Below are positions 51,698 through 59,945 of a stretch of DNA of 64,000 nucleotides, one piece after another (position 1 is the stretch's first letter; the number at the start of each line of letters is the position of its first letter). The translations under genes and the position numbers were made by a program. The stretch is from Nitrosopumilales archaeon (GTDB taxonomy: Archaea > Thermoproteota > Nitrososphaeria > Nitrososphaerales > Nitrosopumilaceae). The stretch lies in contig JADNRU010000002.1 of assembly GCA_016276965.1 (NCBI GenBank), forward strand, positions 1 to 64,000. Reading direction: 5' to 3'. The notes under the pieces were generated by a model. The model was not told the DNA's origin and ran no database searches. It saw nothing but the letters and a program-made list of their open reading frames with translations.

Positions 51698-51904
51698 CTA
51701 GGAAATAATTCTTCTTTTAAATTGTTCTAAGCGAATTTTTTTCATTTGTTCGGCATGAATTTTTTTTATGCATTTTGCACAAACTCTATCTACTTCACCC
51801 ATTCCCTCGGGTGCTGGAAGGCCCATAATTTTAAATCTTGATCTTGACGTTTTCAAGCTCATTGGGCCAAAAACTTCCCTACATACGTAACATGTCTTTG
51901 ACAT
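51698..51904 (-). CDS. Small zinc-ribbon protein
   Basis: This 68-residue basic protein has two CxxC knuckles (C5/C8 and C42/C45) and a basic helical C-terminus (KKIHAEQMKKIRLEQFKRRIIS). The spacing fits a treble-clef or ribbon zinc site. It could be a ribosome- or RNA-associated protein; nothing more can be said. It lies 64 nt upstream of thi4 on the same strand. Confidence 0.6.
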   Translation of the reverse strand: MSKTCYVCREVFGPMSLKTSRSRFKIMGLPAPEGMGEVDRVCAKCIKKIHAEQMKKIRLEQFKRRIIS

Positions 51905-52100
51905 AAAATAAGTTCAACTAATTACAATAAAAAAAATGGGAAAAAATTCTTAGACAATATGATTTCAAAAAATTAGGTTATACTAATCGATTTCAAAATG
52001 AATTATTGCTAATAAGCAACCTCGAAACACATTTTCTATTGTTGTGGCAAAATATGGCTGCAAAATTGCAATGTATGGGTAAAATTCCTACTATCAAAAA

Positions 52101-52109
52101 TTTATATCT
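52101..52109 (+). promoter_or_regulatory. TATA box of the sulfite/nitrite reductase gene
   Basis: TTTATATCT is centred about 25 nt before the TTG at 52128 and 30 nt before the ATG at 52134, so the message is leaderless or nearly so. Confidence 0.5.
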
Positions 52110-52127
52110 AAATTCAAGGAAATTGCT

Positions 52128-53942
52128 TTGAAAATGACTATAGCAGACCTTAAGCAATCTAGTCCGGATTCTAAATTACCTAGAGTCAACTGGGCAAAAA
52201 TAGAAGAAGCTGAAAATTTTGCAAAAACCGTAAAGCTTTATCGTCAAGGAAAAATTGACAAAGACAATTTTAGAAGATTTAGACTTCAACACGGGGCTTA
52301 CGGTACAAGAATGACCGATGATTACGCTATGGTAAGAATAAAAATTCCTGCAGGAGAAATTTATCCGGCTCAGCTAGAAAAAATCTCTCAACTCAGTGAG
52401 ACATTTTCAATAGGAAGTGCACATGTTTCAACTCGACAAAATATCCAATTGCATTGGGTTGTTTTAGAAGATGTATCTGAAATTATGCGCGGTTTAACCG
52501 AAGTTGGGCTAACTTCAAGGGAAGCTTGTGGTAATACTGTCAGAAACGTGATGTGTAGTCCTCTTGCTGGTGTGTGTGATAATGAAAAATTTGATTCAAC
52601 GCCTTACGCAATTGCAACTGCAAAATTTCTTTTAAGAAATCCATTAAATCAAAATCTTCCTCGCAAATTCAAGTTCAACTTTACATGCTGTGAAAAACAT
52701 GGAATGGCACGAATAGCTGATGTTGGATTAATCCCTGAGACAAGGGAGCTAGAAGGGAAAACTCAACGCGGTTTTAAAATATTCTTGGGAGGAGGATTAG
52801 GAAACAAATCTTTTGTTGGTCATCAATTAGAAGATTTTACGTCAGATGAGGATTTGTTGTATACTTCAATAGCTGTGCTTAGGATTTTTGATAGAATGGG
52901 AAACAGAAAAAATATGGCAAGAAACCGCATGAGATATCTTGTTGATGAAATGGGATGGGATAAATTTCAAAACCTTGTATTAAAAGAACGAGCGATTGTT
53001 CGTGCAACACAATCAGTTATTGTTAAACTTGAGGTAGATGACACTCCAAATGAAATCAAAAGACCAATCAGTGTCTCTGGAACAGATGGTAAACAAACTC
53101 CAGACGGATATTCTCGTTGGTACAAAACAACTACATTTAAACAAAAACAAGATGGATTTCGTTCAGTCTTTGTAACATTGGAAGCCGGTGATATAACATC
53201 GAATCAACTTCGTAGTTTAGCTCAAATTTGTAGAGATTTTTCTGCTGAAGGATTTGCAAGGAATGGGTTTAATCAAGAAATTGTTCTAAGATGGGTTGCT
53301 GAAGATGATCTGCCTAGATTATACTCTAGACTTTTGGAAGGAGGATTAGCCAATTCAGGCTCGCTTACTATGGCTTCTCCAATAGGTTGTTCTGGAACAA
53401 CATCTTGTAACCTTGCACTAACCAATTCTCATCGTTTGGCAAAAGAAATCCAAAGAAAGTTTCTTGAACTAAAATATGATGAAGATGAAGAATTAAGAGA
53501 CGCTTCAATCAAAATAAGTGGTTGTCCAAACTCTTGTGGGCAGCATGAAATAGCTACGATCGGATTTTACGGAGGAGGCGGTAGATTAGGAAAGGACATG
53601 TATCCAAACTATGTGATGTCACTTGGTGGTCGATCTGACGGTGATGCAATGCTGGGAGCAAATTGTATGAGAGTTCCTGTAAAGAGAGTGATGCCAGTAA
53701 TCTTTAAAATAATTGAAATATTTAAGAAAAATAAAAAATCTGTAGATACCCTATCCTCATGGATAAACAGAATTGTTAAAGGAAACGAAGATTCTGAAAT
53801 CAAATCTGTAAATGATTTGAAGAAAATTCTGTCTCCGCTAGTTGTTCCCCCAACAAAAGCAGAAGATGAGGATTTCTACCAAGATTATGGAACTGATACA
53901 AGTTATCACACAATTACTGGCAAAGGCGAATGTGCTGCTTGA
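52128..53942 (+). CDS. Ferredoxin-type nitrite/sulfite reductase
   Basis: The 604-residue protein has the duplicated ferrodoxin-like plus sirohaem fold of the assimilatory six-electron reductases. The cluster/sirohaem ligands are C421-x5-C427-x38-C466-x3-C470, and the basic substrate-binding residues lie in STRQNIQLHW (102-110) and NGFNQEIVLRW. Nitrite and sulfite reductases cannot be told apart by eye. The adjacent rhodanese, 13 nt downstream, hints at sulfur. TTG at 52128 or ATG at 52134 may be the start. Confidence 0.88.
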   Translation: MKMTIADLKQSSPDSKLPRVNWAKIEEAENFAKTVKLYRQGKIDKDNFRRFRLQHGAYGTRMTDDYAMVRIKIPAGEIYPAQLEKISQLSETFSIGSAHVSTRQNIQLHWVVLEDVSEIMRGLTEVGLTSREACGNTVRNVMCSPLAGVCDNEKFDSTPYAIATAKFLLRNPLNQNLPRKFKFNFTCCEKHGMARIADVGLIPETRELEGKTQRGFKIFLGGGLGNKSFVGHQLEDFTSDEDLLYTSIAVLRIFDRMGNRKNMARNRMRYLVDEMGWDKFQNLVLKERAIVRATQSVIVKLEVDDTPNEIKRPISVSGTDGKQTPDGYSRWYKTTTFKQKQDGFRSVFVTLEAGDITSNQLRSLAQICRDFSAEGFARNGFNQEIVLRWVAEDDLPRLYSRLLEGGLANSGSLTMASPIGCSGTTSCNLALTNSHRLAKEIQRKFLELKYDEDEELRDASIKISGCPNSCGQHEIATIGFYGGGGRLGKDMYPNYVMSLGGRSDGDAMLGANCMRVPVKRVMPVIFKIIEIFKKNKKSVDTLSSWINRIVKGNEDSEIKSVNDLKKILSPLVVPPTKAEDEDFYQDYGTDTSYHTITGKGECAA

Positions 53943-53955
53943 GTAAGGAAAAAGT

Positions 53956-54741
53956 TTGCATATTACAATAGATGCAGATTCGCTTCGTTCGGAAATTAGG
54001 GATAAGAGCGTGAGGGTCATAGATGTACGAAAAGAAGAAGAATATAAAAAAAGCCATATTCCATCTTCAGTAAATCTTCCACTTGCAAATTTGTTATCTG
54101 ATGATAGTCCTGAAAAAGTCCTAAAACTAATACAATCTCTTGGAATAGACGATGAAACTCATGTCATAGTTTATGATGATACTTTTGGAGCATTGGCATC
54201 TAGGGTTGCTTGGACACTTCAGTATTTGGGGCACGAAGACGTTTCATTACTAGATATGACATATGGACAATGGACTTCATTAGGTCTTGAAAGTGATCAA
54301 AAAATCCCTTCATATGAAAGCAAAACACATTCGATAAATCTGCATCCAGAAATAATGGCTACAGCAGATTACTTGGAAAAAGAAAAGGAAAAAGAAAATG
54401 TAATTTTATTGGATAATAGGGAGAGATTAAATTTTTTAGAACAACATATTCCTGGTGCAATTAACATTCCTTACAGAACACTTGGTGCCCCTGATAGAAT
54501 ACTAAAACCAAAAACAGAAATAAAGAGATTATTAGAAAACAGGGGAATAAAATCAAACGGAGAAATTATTACTTATTGTGGTAGTGTTGGAACTTTATCA
54601 GGCTTGGCTTATTATGCACTAAAGTCTGTTAATCTTCCAAATGTGAAATTGTATGTTCGTTCATTTAAAGAATGGAAGGATCTAAAAAAACCCATTCAAA
54701 AACAAGAACATGCAACCTATTGGGATCTTTCAGCGGAATAA
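53956..54741 (+). CDS. Two-domain rhodanese (sulfurtransferase)
   Basis: The 261-residue protein is a tandem rhodanese of the thiosulfate/mercaptopyruvate sulfurtransferase kind. The second domain has the active Cys C208 in TYCGSVGTLSG; the first (VYDDTFGALASR) has Asp in the equivalent loop and is inactive. The loop CGSVGT differs from the CRKGVT of thiosulfate enzymes and the CGSGVT of mercaptopyruvate enzymes, being closest to the latter. TTG start 13 nt after the reductase, so the two form an operon. Confidence 0.85.
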   Translation: MHITIDADSLRSEIRDKSVRVIDVRKEEEYKKSHIPSSVNLPLANLLSDDSPEKVLKLIQSLGIDDETHVIVYDDTFGALASRVAWTLQYLGHEDVSLLDMTYGQWTSLGLESDQKIPSYESKTHSINLHPEIMATADYLEKEKEKENVILLDNRERLNFLEQHIPGAINIPYRTLGAPDRILKPKTEIKRLLENRGIKSNGEIITYCGSVGTLSGLAYYALKSVNLPNVKLYVRSFKEWKDLKKPIQKQEHATYWDLSAE

Positions 54742-54754
54742 TTTTGATTTTGTT

Positions 54755-55849
54755 TTAAATTATCTCGCTTCTTAATTTCCGAGTTACTGCAGCTTCAATA
54801 TTTTCAAAAATGTTTAACATTTTTTGTTTGTTATCTTTCAAATAATAAAGTCCTCTATCTTTTAATCTAATTTTCCATAATCTAATCTCTCTATGCTCTT
54901 CGAAAAATTGTTCTATCATTTGTTGTCCATGTTTTGTAGGATCAATAAAGGAATCAAAATTATCGATTGTTTTTTGAACATCTTCTTCATTAATAGAGGA
55001 TTTAACAGCTTGAATAGCATGGCTTATTTCTTTTAAATTTTTAACTGATGGCGGAAGTTTTTTCATTTTAATTCCATGTAATCCTTTCTTTTCAGCACCA
55101 ATCTTTTTGACCATCTCTGGAGCTAGGTCATAAGTATTTACTTTACTGAATCCTTTTCTCTCTTCATGTTTGACAATTAGTCCTTTTTCTAATAATTTTT
55201 TCAATCCATCTTCTGCATTGGCTCTATTCATGAAAGTTGTCCAAACTATAGCACCAATTGTGTGATATCCCTGTTTAATTGATTCTAAAACAACAACTTC
55301 TTCAATTCGTTTAAAACCTTCTTCAAATCTAAGGTTTAGAAAGTCTCTGTCTTTAACTGCTCTTCGAGCATTTCTCACATCAATTTCAATTGCTCGTGTT
55401 AATGCTTCAATTGATTCAGGAACTTGATTTAGAATTGAAAGAAAACACGCCTTGTTGTACCTAGCCATTCCAAAAGTTGGTTCGGATTCAATTGCTTTTT
55501 CAACACTATCAAGTGCTTTAGCATAATTTTTTTGCTCATAGTATACAAGACCTTTTAAATTCCATGTTTCAGCGTTTGTAACATCAATTTCTAAAATACG
55601 GTCATAGACTTTTTGGGCTTCTAAATAGTCATCTAAATGAAATCTAGCATATCCTAATTTTATTAGAGTCTCAACGTGATTTGGATCAATTCTTAAAACT
55701 TGCTCAAAAACTCTAGTAGCCTCTTCGAGTTTTTCATCTGCCATTAAATTAATGCCTTTTTTGAAAAGTTTGTTTCTATTGTAATCTGCATCTGTAAGAC
55801 TAGTTTCTTCTTTTCTGTCCTTTGGTTTTTTGTTGAATAGCTTTTTCAT
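54755..55849 (-). CDS. TPR-repeat protein with probable winged-helix region
   Basis: The 364-residue soluble protein has three to four tetratricopeptide repeats at about 26-160 (LEEATRVFEQVLRIDPNHVET, YLEAQKVYDRILEIDVTNAET and YAKALDSVEKAIESEPTFGMAR are successive units). Residues about 195-260 look like a winged helix (TIGAIVWTTFMNRANAEDGLKKLLEKGLIVKHEERKG), followed by a helical tail. It probably couples protein binding to DNA or another partner. It is divergent from the collagen-like gene. Confidence 0.75.
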   Translation of the reverse strand: MKKLFNKKPKDRKEETSLTDADYNRNKLFKKGINLMADEKLEEATRVFEQVLRIDPNHVETLIKLGYARFHLDDYLEAQKVYDRILEIDVTNAETWNLKGLVYYEQKNYAKALDSVEKAIESEPTFGMARYNKACFLSILNQVPESIEALTRAIEIDVRNARRAVKDRDFLNLRFEEGFKRIEEVVVLESIKQGYHTIGAIVWTTFMNRANAEDGLKKLLEKGLIVKHEERKGFSKVNTYDLAPEMVKKIGAEKKGLHGIKMKKLPPSVKNLKEISHAIQAVKSSINEEDVQKTIDNFDSFIDPTKHGQQMIEQFFEEHREIRLWKIRLKDRGLYYLKDNKQKMLNIFENIEAAVTRKLRSEII

Positions 55850-55974
55850 CTATAATTCTCTATAGGCATTTTTCTCTAGATAAATACTATTCCTGATTTT
55901 GGCCTAGTTCCAACCTGTTTTGCTCAAAATTCCCTTTGTAAATACAAAAATACTTCATAATTACATCTTCGGTA

Positions 55975-57285
55975 GTGTCTACTAATCCTAAAATTGAAAT
56001 TCATGGCACCTCTCCTTTCAAACTACCCTCTGGAGTCTTTGAGGTTCAAATTGCACTTTCAGATAAAAAACCTTCGGCGTCCAGTATTGCAGAGAAAAAT
56101 TTTCCTTCATTATGGAAAGACAATTTTCATTTGAATGTTAGTGATGGAAAGTTCACTGAAATTCTGGGAACTGATGAGAATCCTTTACCACAATCAGTAC
56201 TTGATCTTGGTAGTGTTTGGGTAATAGTTACTGATCAATTTTCTTCTATGAATACTGTTTTTGATATTCAACTTCCTAAAGCCGGGAAAAAACCAATAGC
56301 TGCACCAAAAATTCCAGAGCCTGAAGTGGCTCCAACTCTAAAAAAGCCTAAAAAAGAACCAACTCCTCCTAGTGGCTTACCTGGATTATCTGGTGAACGA
56401 GGTGGTCGTGGTCAGACTGGAGAATTAGGAGAGAAGGGATCCATTGGGGCACCAGGTCCACAAGGAGATCCCGGACCCGCTGGTCCAGAAGGTCTACAGG
56501 GAGAGAAAGGAGACAAAGGTCCACCCGGTGACAAAGGAGACAAAGGATCAGCAGGATCTAGAGGCGAAAAAGGAGACAAAGGATTAACCGGAGATAAAGG
56601 TGACAAAGGCGATAAGGGTACCCCCGGTCCATCAGGTGACAAAGGAGACAAAGGTCCAAAAGGTCCACCTGGTGACAAAGGAGACAAAGGAGCAGCAGGA
56701 GAACGTGGTGGACACGGTCCTCTCGGAGACAAAGGAACTACAGGCGAACAAGGTTCTAAAGGAGAAAAAGGAAGAGCAGGAGACGCAGGATCTCCTGGAG
56801 AAAAAGGTCCAATGGGACCACAAGGAAAAGCAGGCGACAAAGGATTAACAGGCATTCCCGGTCCACCTGGAGAAAAAGGTGAGAGTGGTCTACCGGGTTT
56901 ACAAGGAGAGAAAGGTACAACAGGCCCTCCAGGCCCAGTTGGTGATAAAGGTCCTAGCGGTCCACAAGGTCCACTAGGTCCAAGAGGTCCAGCAGGTCAG
57001 CCAGGTGAAAAAGGTCCAATAGGTCCACAAGGAATCCAGGGACCCCAAGGAGAAAGAGGAGCTGCGGGTCATCCAGGTCCCCCAGGTGAACAAGGTCAAA
57101 AAGGTGAACAAGGTCCACCAGGAGCAATTGGACCACGAGGTCCACCAGGTCCGCCAGGTGAAAAAGGAACTTCTGGAATGTCTGAAGAAAATAAAATGTT
57201 GGTTAAAGAATTGTTAGAGATACTTACTACAAAGAACATAATCACAACTGAAGAGCAAATCAAATTGATGAGCCGTTTGTATTAG
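55975..57285 (+). CDS. Collagen-like protein with 90 Gly-X-Y triplets
   Basis: The 436-residue protein has an N-terminal beta-type domain (about 1-105), a Pro/Lys linker (106-133), 90 uninterrupted Gly-X-Y triplets (residues 134-403) and a 33-residue helical tail resembling a short trimerisation or SHOCT-like element. GDK (14 times) and GEK (9 times) dominate, often as KGD/KGE pairs that stabilise collagen triple helices by charge where hydroxyproline is lacking. There is no signal peptide, membrane helix or sorting tail, so it may be cytoplasmic or exported by another route. The start is GTG. The DNA of the repeat is more GC-rich than its neighbours because of the Gly and Pro codons. Confidence 0.9.
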   Translation: MSTNPKIEIHGTSPFKLPSGVFEVQIALSDKKPSASSIAEKNFPSLWKDNFHLNVSDGKFTEILGTDENPLPQSVLDLGSVWVIVTDQFSSMNTVFDIQLPKAGKKPIAAPKIPEPEVAPTLKKPKKEPTPPSGLPGLSGERGGRGQTGELGEKGSIGAPGPQGDPGPAGPEGLQGEKGDKGPPGDKGDKGSAGSRGEKGDKGLTGDKGDKGDKGTPGPSGDKGDKGPKGPPGDKGDKGAAGERGGHGPLGDKGTTGEQGSKGEKGRAGDAGSPGEKGPMGPQGKAGDKGLTGIPGPPGEKGESGLPGLQGEKGTTGPPGPVGDKGPSGPQGPLGPRGPAGQPGEKGPIGPQGIQGPQGERGAAGHPGPPGEQGQKGEQGPPGAIGPRGPPGPPGEKGTSGMSEENKMLVKELLEILTTKNIITTEEQIKLMSRLY

Positions 57286-57326
57286 TGATTATGTTCAAAT
57301 ATGGTCTAATCTAAAAATAATTGCAA

Positions 57327-57611
57327 ATGAGCCAAAAACCAAACAAAATTGAATTCAAAATGCTGGATTTTGAAAGACTTGAAAACGAATTTGTTTCCTT
57401 TAAACTAGAAGATGGAACTGTGGTCAAAGTTAAGGTCGACCTTGATAGAGTTGGAATTGCAACTAACTTTAGCAACCCAGACGGAACACCTCACTATGCA
57501 ATCAATACTTCAGTAAAGCTAACAGTAATACCAAGTAATAGAAAGTTCTCAGTGGAAAAGACTTCGATAAAAGGAAAGCAATCTTCGCCGCCAGGTCAAA
57601 TGTTTAGCTAA
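57327..57611 (+). CDS. Small beta-type hypothetical protein
   Basis: A 94-residue protein starting MSQKPNKIEFKML with two strands around LEDGTVVKVKVDLDRVGIATNF and a basic, Pro-containing end (SSPPGQMFS). It resembles a small beta-barrel fold but I know no family. The ATG at 57327 is preferred over an in-frame TTG at 57321. It follows the collagen-like gene by 41 nt and may be co-transcribed with it. Confidence 0.6.
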   Translation: MSQKPNKIEFKMLDFERLENEFVSFKLEDGTVVKVKVDLDRVGIATNFSNPDGTPHYAINTSVKLTVIPSNRKFSVEKTSIKGKQSSPPGQMFS

Positions 57612-57618
57612 GGAATTT

Positions 57619-57795
57619 TCAATAAACACTTTCAGCAGAGGGTCTTCTTCCCTGCATCCAGGATTTATGACCACAAACTGTACATTTGTACTGTCTTCTA
57701 CGTTTGTAAGTGGGAATTTTTGGTAGAAAAACGATCTCTTGCTTAGTTTTTGTCATACAATATTTGCACCATCTGTTTTCAAAATCCTTTTTCAT
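57619..57795 (-). CDS. Small zinc-ribbon protein
   Basis: The 58-residue basic protein has two CxxC knuckles (WCKYC and KCTVC) flanking PTYKRRRQY, a typical zinc ribbon, with a basic end. Such proteins often bind RNA or the ribosome. The ATG at 57795 lies 13 nt after the GTPase stop; a GTG at 57819 would add eight residues and overlap that gene. Confidence 0.6.
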   Translation of the reverse strand: MKKDFENRWCKYCMTKTKQEIVFLPKIPTYKRRRQYKCTVCGHKSWMQGRRPSAESVY

Positions 57796-57808
57796 AGAAT
57801 CACTAGAA

Positions 57809-58912
57809 TTATGTTCCACGAGTTTTTATGATTGTAAGTACATCTTCGTCATGTAAAACATGATTTATACCGACCCTCTGTCCCCCAAATTTTACACTTT
57901 TCCCCCAAACTAGGGCATATCTGAAATGTTTTCTCATATTACGATGAAGTTTGTTACAAATATCTAGAACAGTTGAATTTTCTCTTGCAATCAAAGGTTC
58001 TTTAAAATCGGTCTCCCCCCCTTTAGGCCTCATGTAGATTCTGATGAATCTCAACTTTTCGTAAATTCTTTCTTTTAGCTGTTCAATGTTTATCCCAGCA
58101 TCAGCTGAGACTTGGATAAATTCAGATGGGATTTTTGATTTTAATTCTTTTAAAAATTCGTCATCTACTAAATCTATTTTATTTACTACAATAAGAGATT
58201 CTTCATAAGTCTTGTTTCCTGATACAAAATCAATTAATTGTTCAGAGTCAATATCTTCTCTAATGACAACTCTTGCACTGTTTATTCCGTAAACATGCAA
58301 AATATCCTTTAGTAATTTTTCTGTCATTTTCGTTAATTTGACTTGTTGTGCAACAGAAATTCCACCCGTTGCAGTTTTTTCTATTAAAATATTGGGAGGT
58401 TTTTGGTTTAACCTAATCCCAATGTTCCCTAATTCTGTTATCAGAACATCTTGATGATAGGGTTGGAAAACATCAAACATTAACAAAACTAAATCTGCAC
58501 TTCTTGCAACCGAAAGAATTCTTCTTCCAAGACCTTTTCCGCTTGACGCTCCTTTTATAATTCCAGGCAAATCTAAAATCTGTATTTTTGCTCCACGATA
58601 TTCCATCATACCTGGAACAACTGTAACAGTTGTAAATTGAAAAGCTCCAATAGAAGATTTTGCTGAAGTTAATATGTTAAGTAATGTTGACTTTCCTACA
58701 CTGGGCAATCCAATAAAAACAACTGTTGCGTCTCCAGCTCTTCTGACATCAAATCCATCATGCAGACTAATTTTTTTTGATTTTGTTTCTTGCTCTCTTT
58801 TTAGCTTGGCGATTTTGGCCCTTAGTAATCCTAGATGATGTTCAGTGGCTTTGTTTACTTTAGTTCTGGCCATTTCTTCTTGTATAGCCTTTATTTTTTC
58901 AGGAATTCCCAA
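57809..58912 (-). CDS. DRG-type GTP-binding protein
   Basis: The 367-residue translation-linked GTPase of the Obg/DRG group has a helical N-terminus, G1 GLPSVGKST near 68, G3 DLPGIIKGASSGKGLG near 115, G4 NKID near 245, and a C-terminal TGS domain (about 285-367) ending VLHDEDVLTIIKT. It associates with ribosomes in its relatives. The zinc-ribbon gene follows directly, and a DUF504 gene precedes it by 11 nt, so the three may be an operon. Confidence 0.92.
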   Translation of the reverse strand: MGIPEKIKAIQEEMARTKVNKATEHHLGLLRAKIAKLKREQETKSKKISLHDGFDVRRAGDATVVFIGLPSVGKSTLLNILTSAKSSIGAFQFTTVTVVPGMMEYRGAKIQILDLPGIIKGASSGKGLGRRILSVARSADLVLLMFDVFQPYHQDVLITELGNIGIRLNQKPPNILIEKTATGGISVAQQVKLTKMTEKLLKDILHVYGINSARVVIREDIDSEQLIDFVSGNKTYEESLIVVNKIDLVDDEFLKELKSKIPSEFIQVSADAGINIEQLKERIYEKLRFIRIYMRPKGGETDFKEPLIARENSTVLDICNKLHRNMRKHFRYALVWGKSVKFGGQRVGINHVLHDEDVLTIIKTRGT

Positions 58913-58923
58913 CTATCCTCAAC

Positions 58924-59142
58924 TCACAATTTTGACTTTTTAAATAGAATCTTATTATTTTTCTTGATCAACTCAATTCTAGTAACTGGTATTGTTTCAA
59001 AATTGTTTGATTCCTTAAGAAAATCTGGAAGGGTTAATTCTTTCAAACTATCAAAATCTCTATAAAATATCCTATAAGTAAAGGGGTCATCGGCATACTG
59101 GGCTTTGCTAAATATTTCTTCGAGTTTTCCCTTCTTAGTCAT
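58924..59142 (-). CDS. DUF504/UPF0248 family protein
   Basis: The 72-residue protein matches the small archaeal DUF504 family: KLEEIFSKAQYADDPFTYRIFYRD at the start and the conserved ETIPVTRIELIKKNNKILFKK at the end. Relatives occur as part of RNA-processing proteins or alone; the function is not established. It leads the operon with the GTPase. Confidence 0.7.
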   Translation of the reverse strand: MTKKGKLEEIFSKAQYADDPFTYRIFYRDFDSLKELTLPDFLKESNNFETIPVTRIELIKKNNKILFKKSKL

Positions 59143-59246
59143 ATTACAAACTTCTCAATATCATAAAACATTTTTTTTTCGTTTTTGTTTTGTAGCTAAT
59201 ATTTTACTTCGTAGCAATTAATATCTAGAATGTAATATGAATCCTG

Positions 59247-59942
59247 TTGAAGCCTAAAACATTTGCAATTGATATTGATGGCACAATTACTGAAAATGGG
59301 GGAGGAAGAATTAATCTTGACGCCCTTAGTGTATTGAGACATTTGACCAAAATTGGTCATAATGTAATTTTTGTTTCTGGGAGATCATCAGTAGAAGGTT
59401 ATCTATTATCGGTTTTTGGGGGAACAACTAGATTAGCAGTAGGTGAAAATGGAGGTTGTATAACTAATGGACCCAATAATCATATCTTATTGGGAAATAA
59501 GAAAGAATGTTTTAGGGCATTTGAAGTAATAAAATCAAAAATTGACAATGTAAAAGAAAAACCAGTTTTTCCTCGTTTGACCGAAGTGGTTCTCGAAAGA
59601 ACTTTCGATATTGAAGAAGCAAAAAAACTTGTTATTAACAATAATCTGAATGTTGATCTTGCTGATAGTCAATACGCGTTTCATATTAATTCAAAGGGAA
59701 TTAACAAAGCACGGGGATTTCGAGAAGTAATGAAGATGTTATCCATATCAAAAAATGATGTTATCGCTATAGGTGACAGTGAAACAGATATCCCTCTTTT
59801 CAAAATAGCAAAAACAAGTGTAGCACTTGGGAATTCTGCAGATTTTGTAAAGGCCGAAGCTAAAATTGTTGTATCTGGAAAAGCAGGTGATGGCCTAATT
59901 GAAGCTATGGACAAATTGGCACCAAAACTTTCCGAGGTTTAG
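59247..59942 (+). CDS. Phosphoglycolate phosphatase, archaeal type
   Basis: The 231-residue HAD (class IIB) protein has the nucleophile pair in AIDIDGTIT (D9, D11), FVSGRSS near 45 as motif II, the Lys in KARGF and GDSETDIPLF near 172 as motif IV. It fits the archaeal phosphoglycolate phosphatase family (TA0175-type), though sucrose-phosphate and mannosyl phosphatases share the fold. The start is TTG and argS begins 3 nt after the stop, indicating an operon. Confidence 0.82.
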   Translation: MKPKTFAIDIDGTITENGGGRINLDALSVLRHLTKIGHNVIFVSGRSSVEGYLLSVFGGTTRLAVGENGGCITNGPNNHILLGNKKECFRAFEVIKSKIDNVKEKPVFPRLTEVVLERTFDIEEAKKLVINNNLNVDLADSQYAFHINSKGINKARGFREVMKMLSISKNDVIAIGDSETDIPLFKIAKTSVALGNSADFVKAEAKIVVSGKAGDGLIEAMDKLAPKLSEV

Positions 59943-59945
59943 TAA

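Noticed and set aside
56412-56855. A 147-codon Pro/Ser-rich frame on the reverse strand inside the collagen-like gene
   Set aside because: It is the mirror of the Gly-X-Y codons (GGT/GGA read backwards as Pro and Ser); the forward frame has the domain structure.
56400-57170. Tandem DNA repeat or CRISPR-like array
   Set aside because: The periodicity is 9 bases and irregular, as expected for Gly-X-Y codons; no constant repeat with unique spacers is present.
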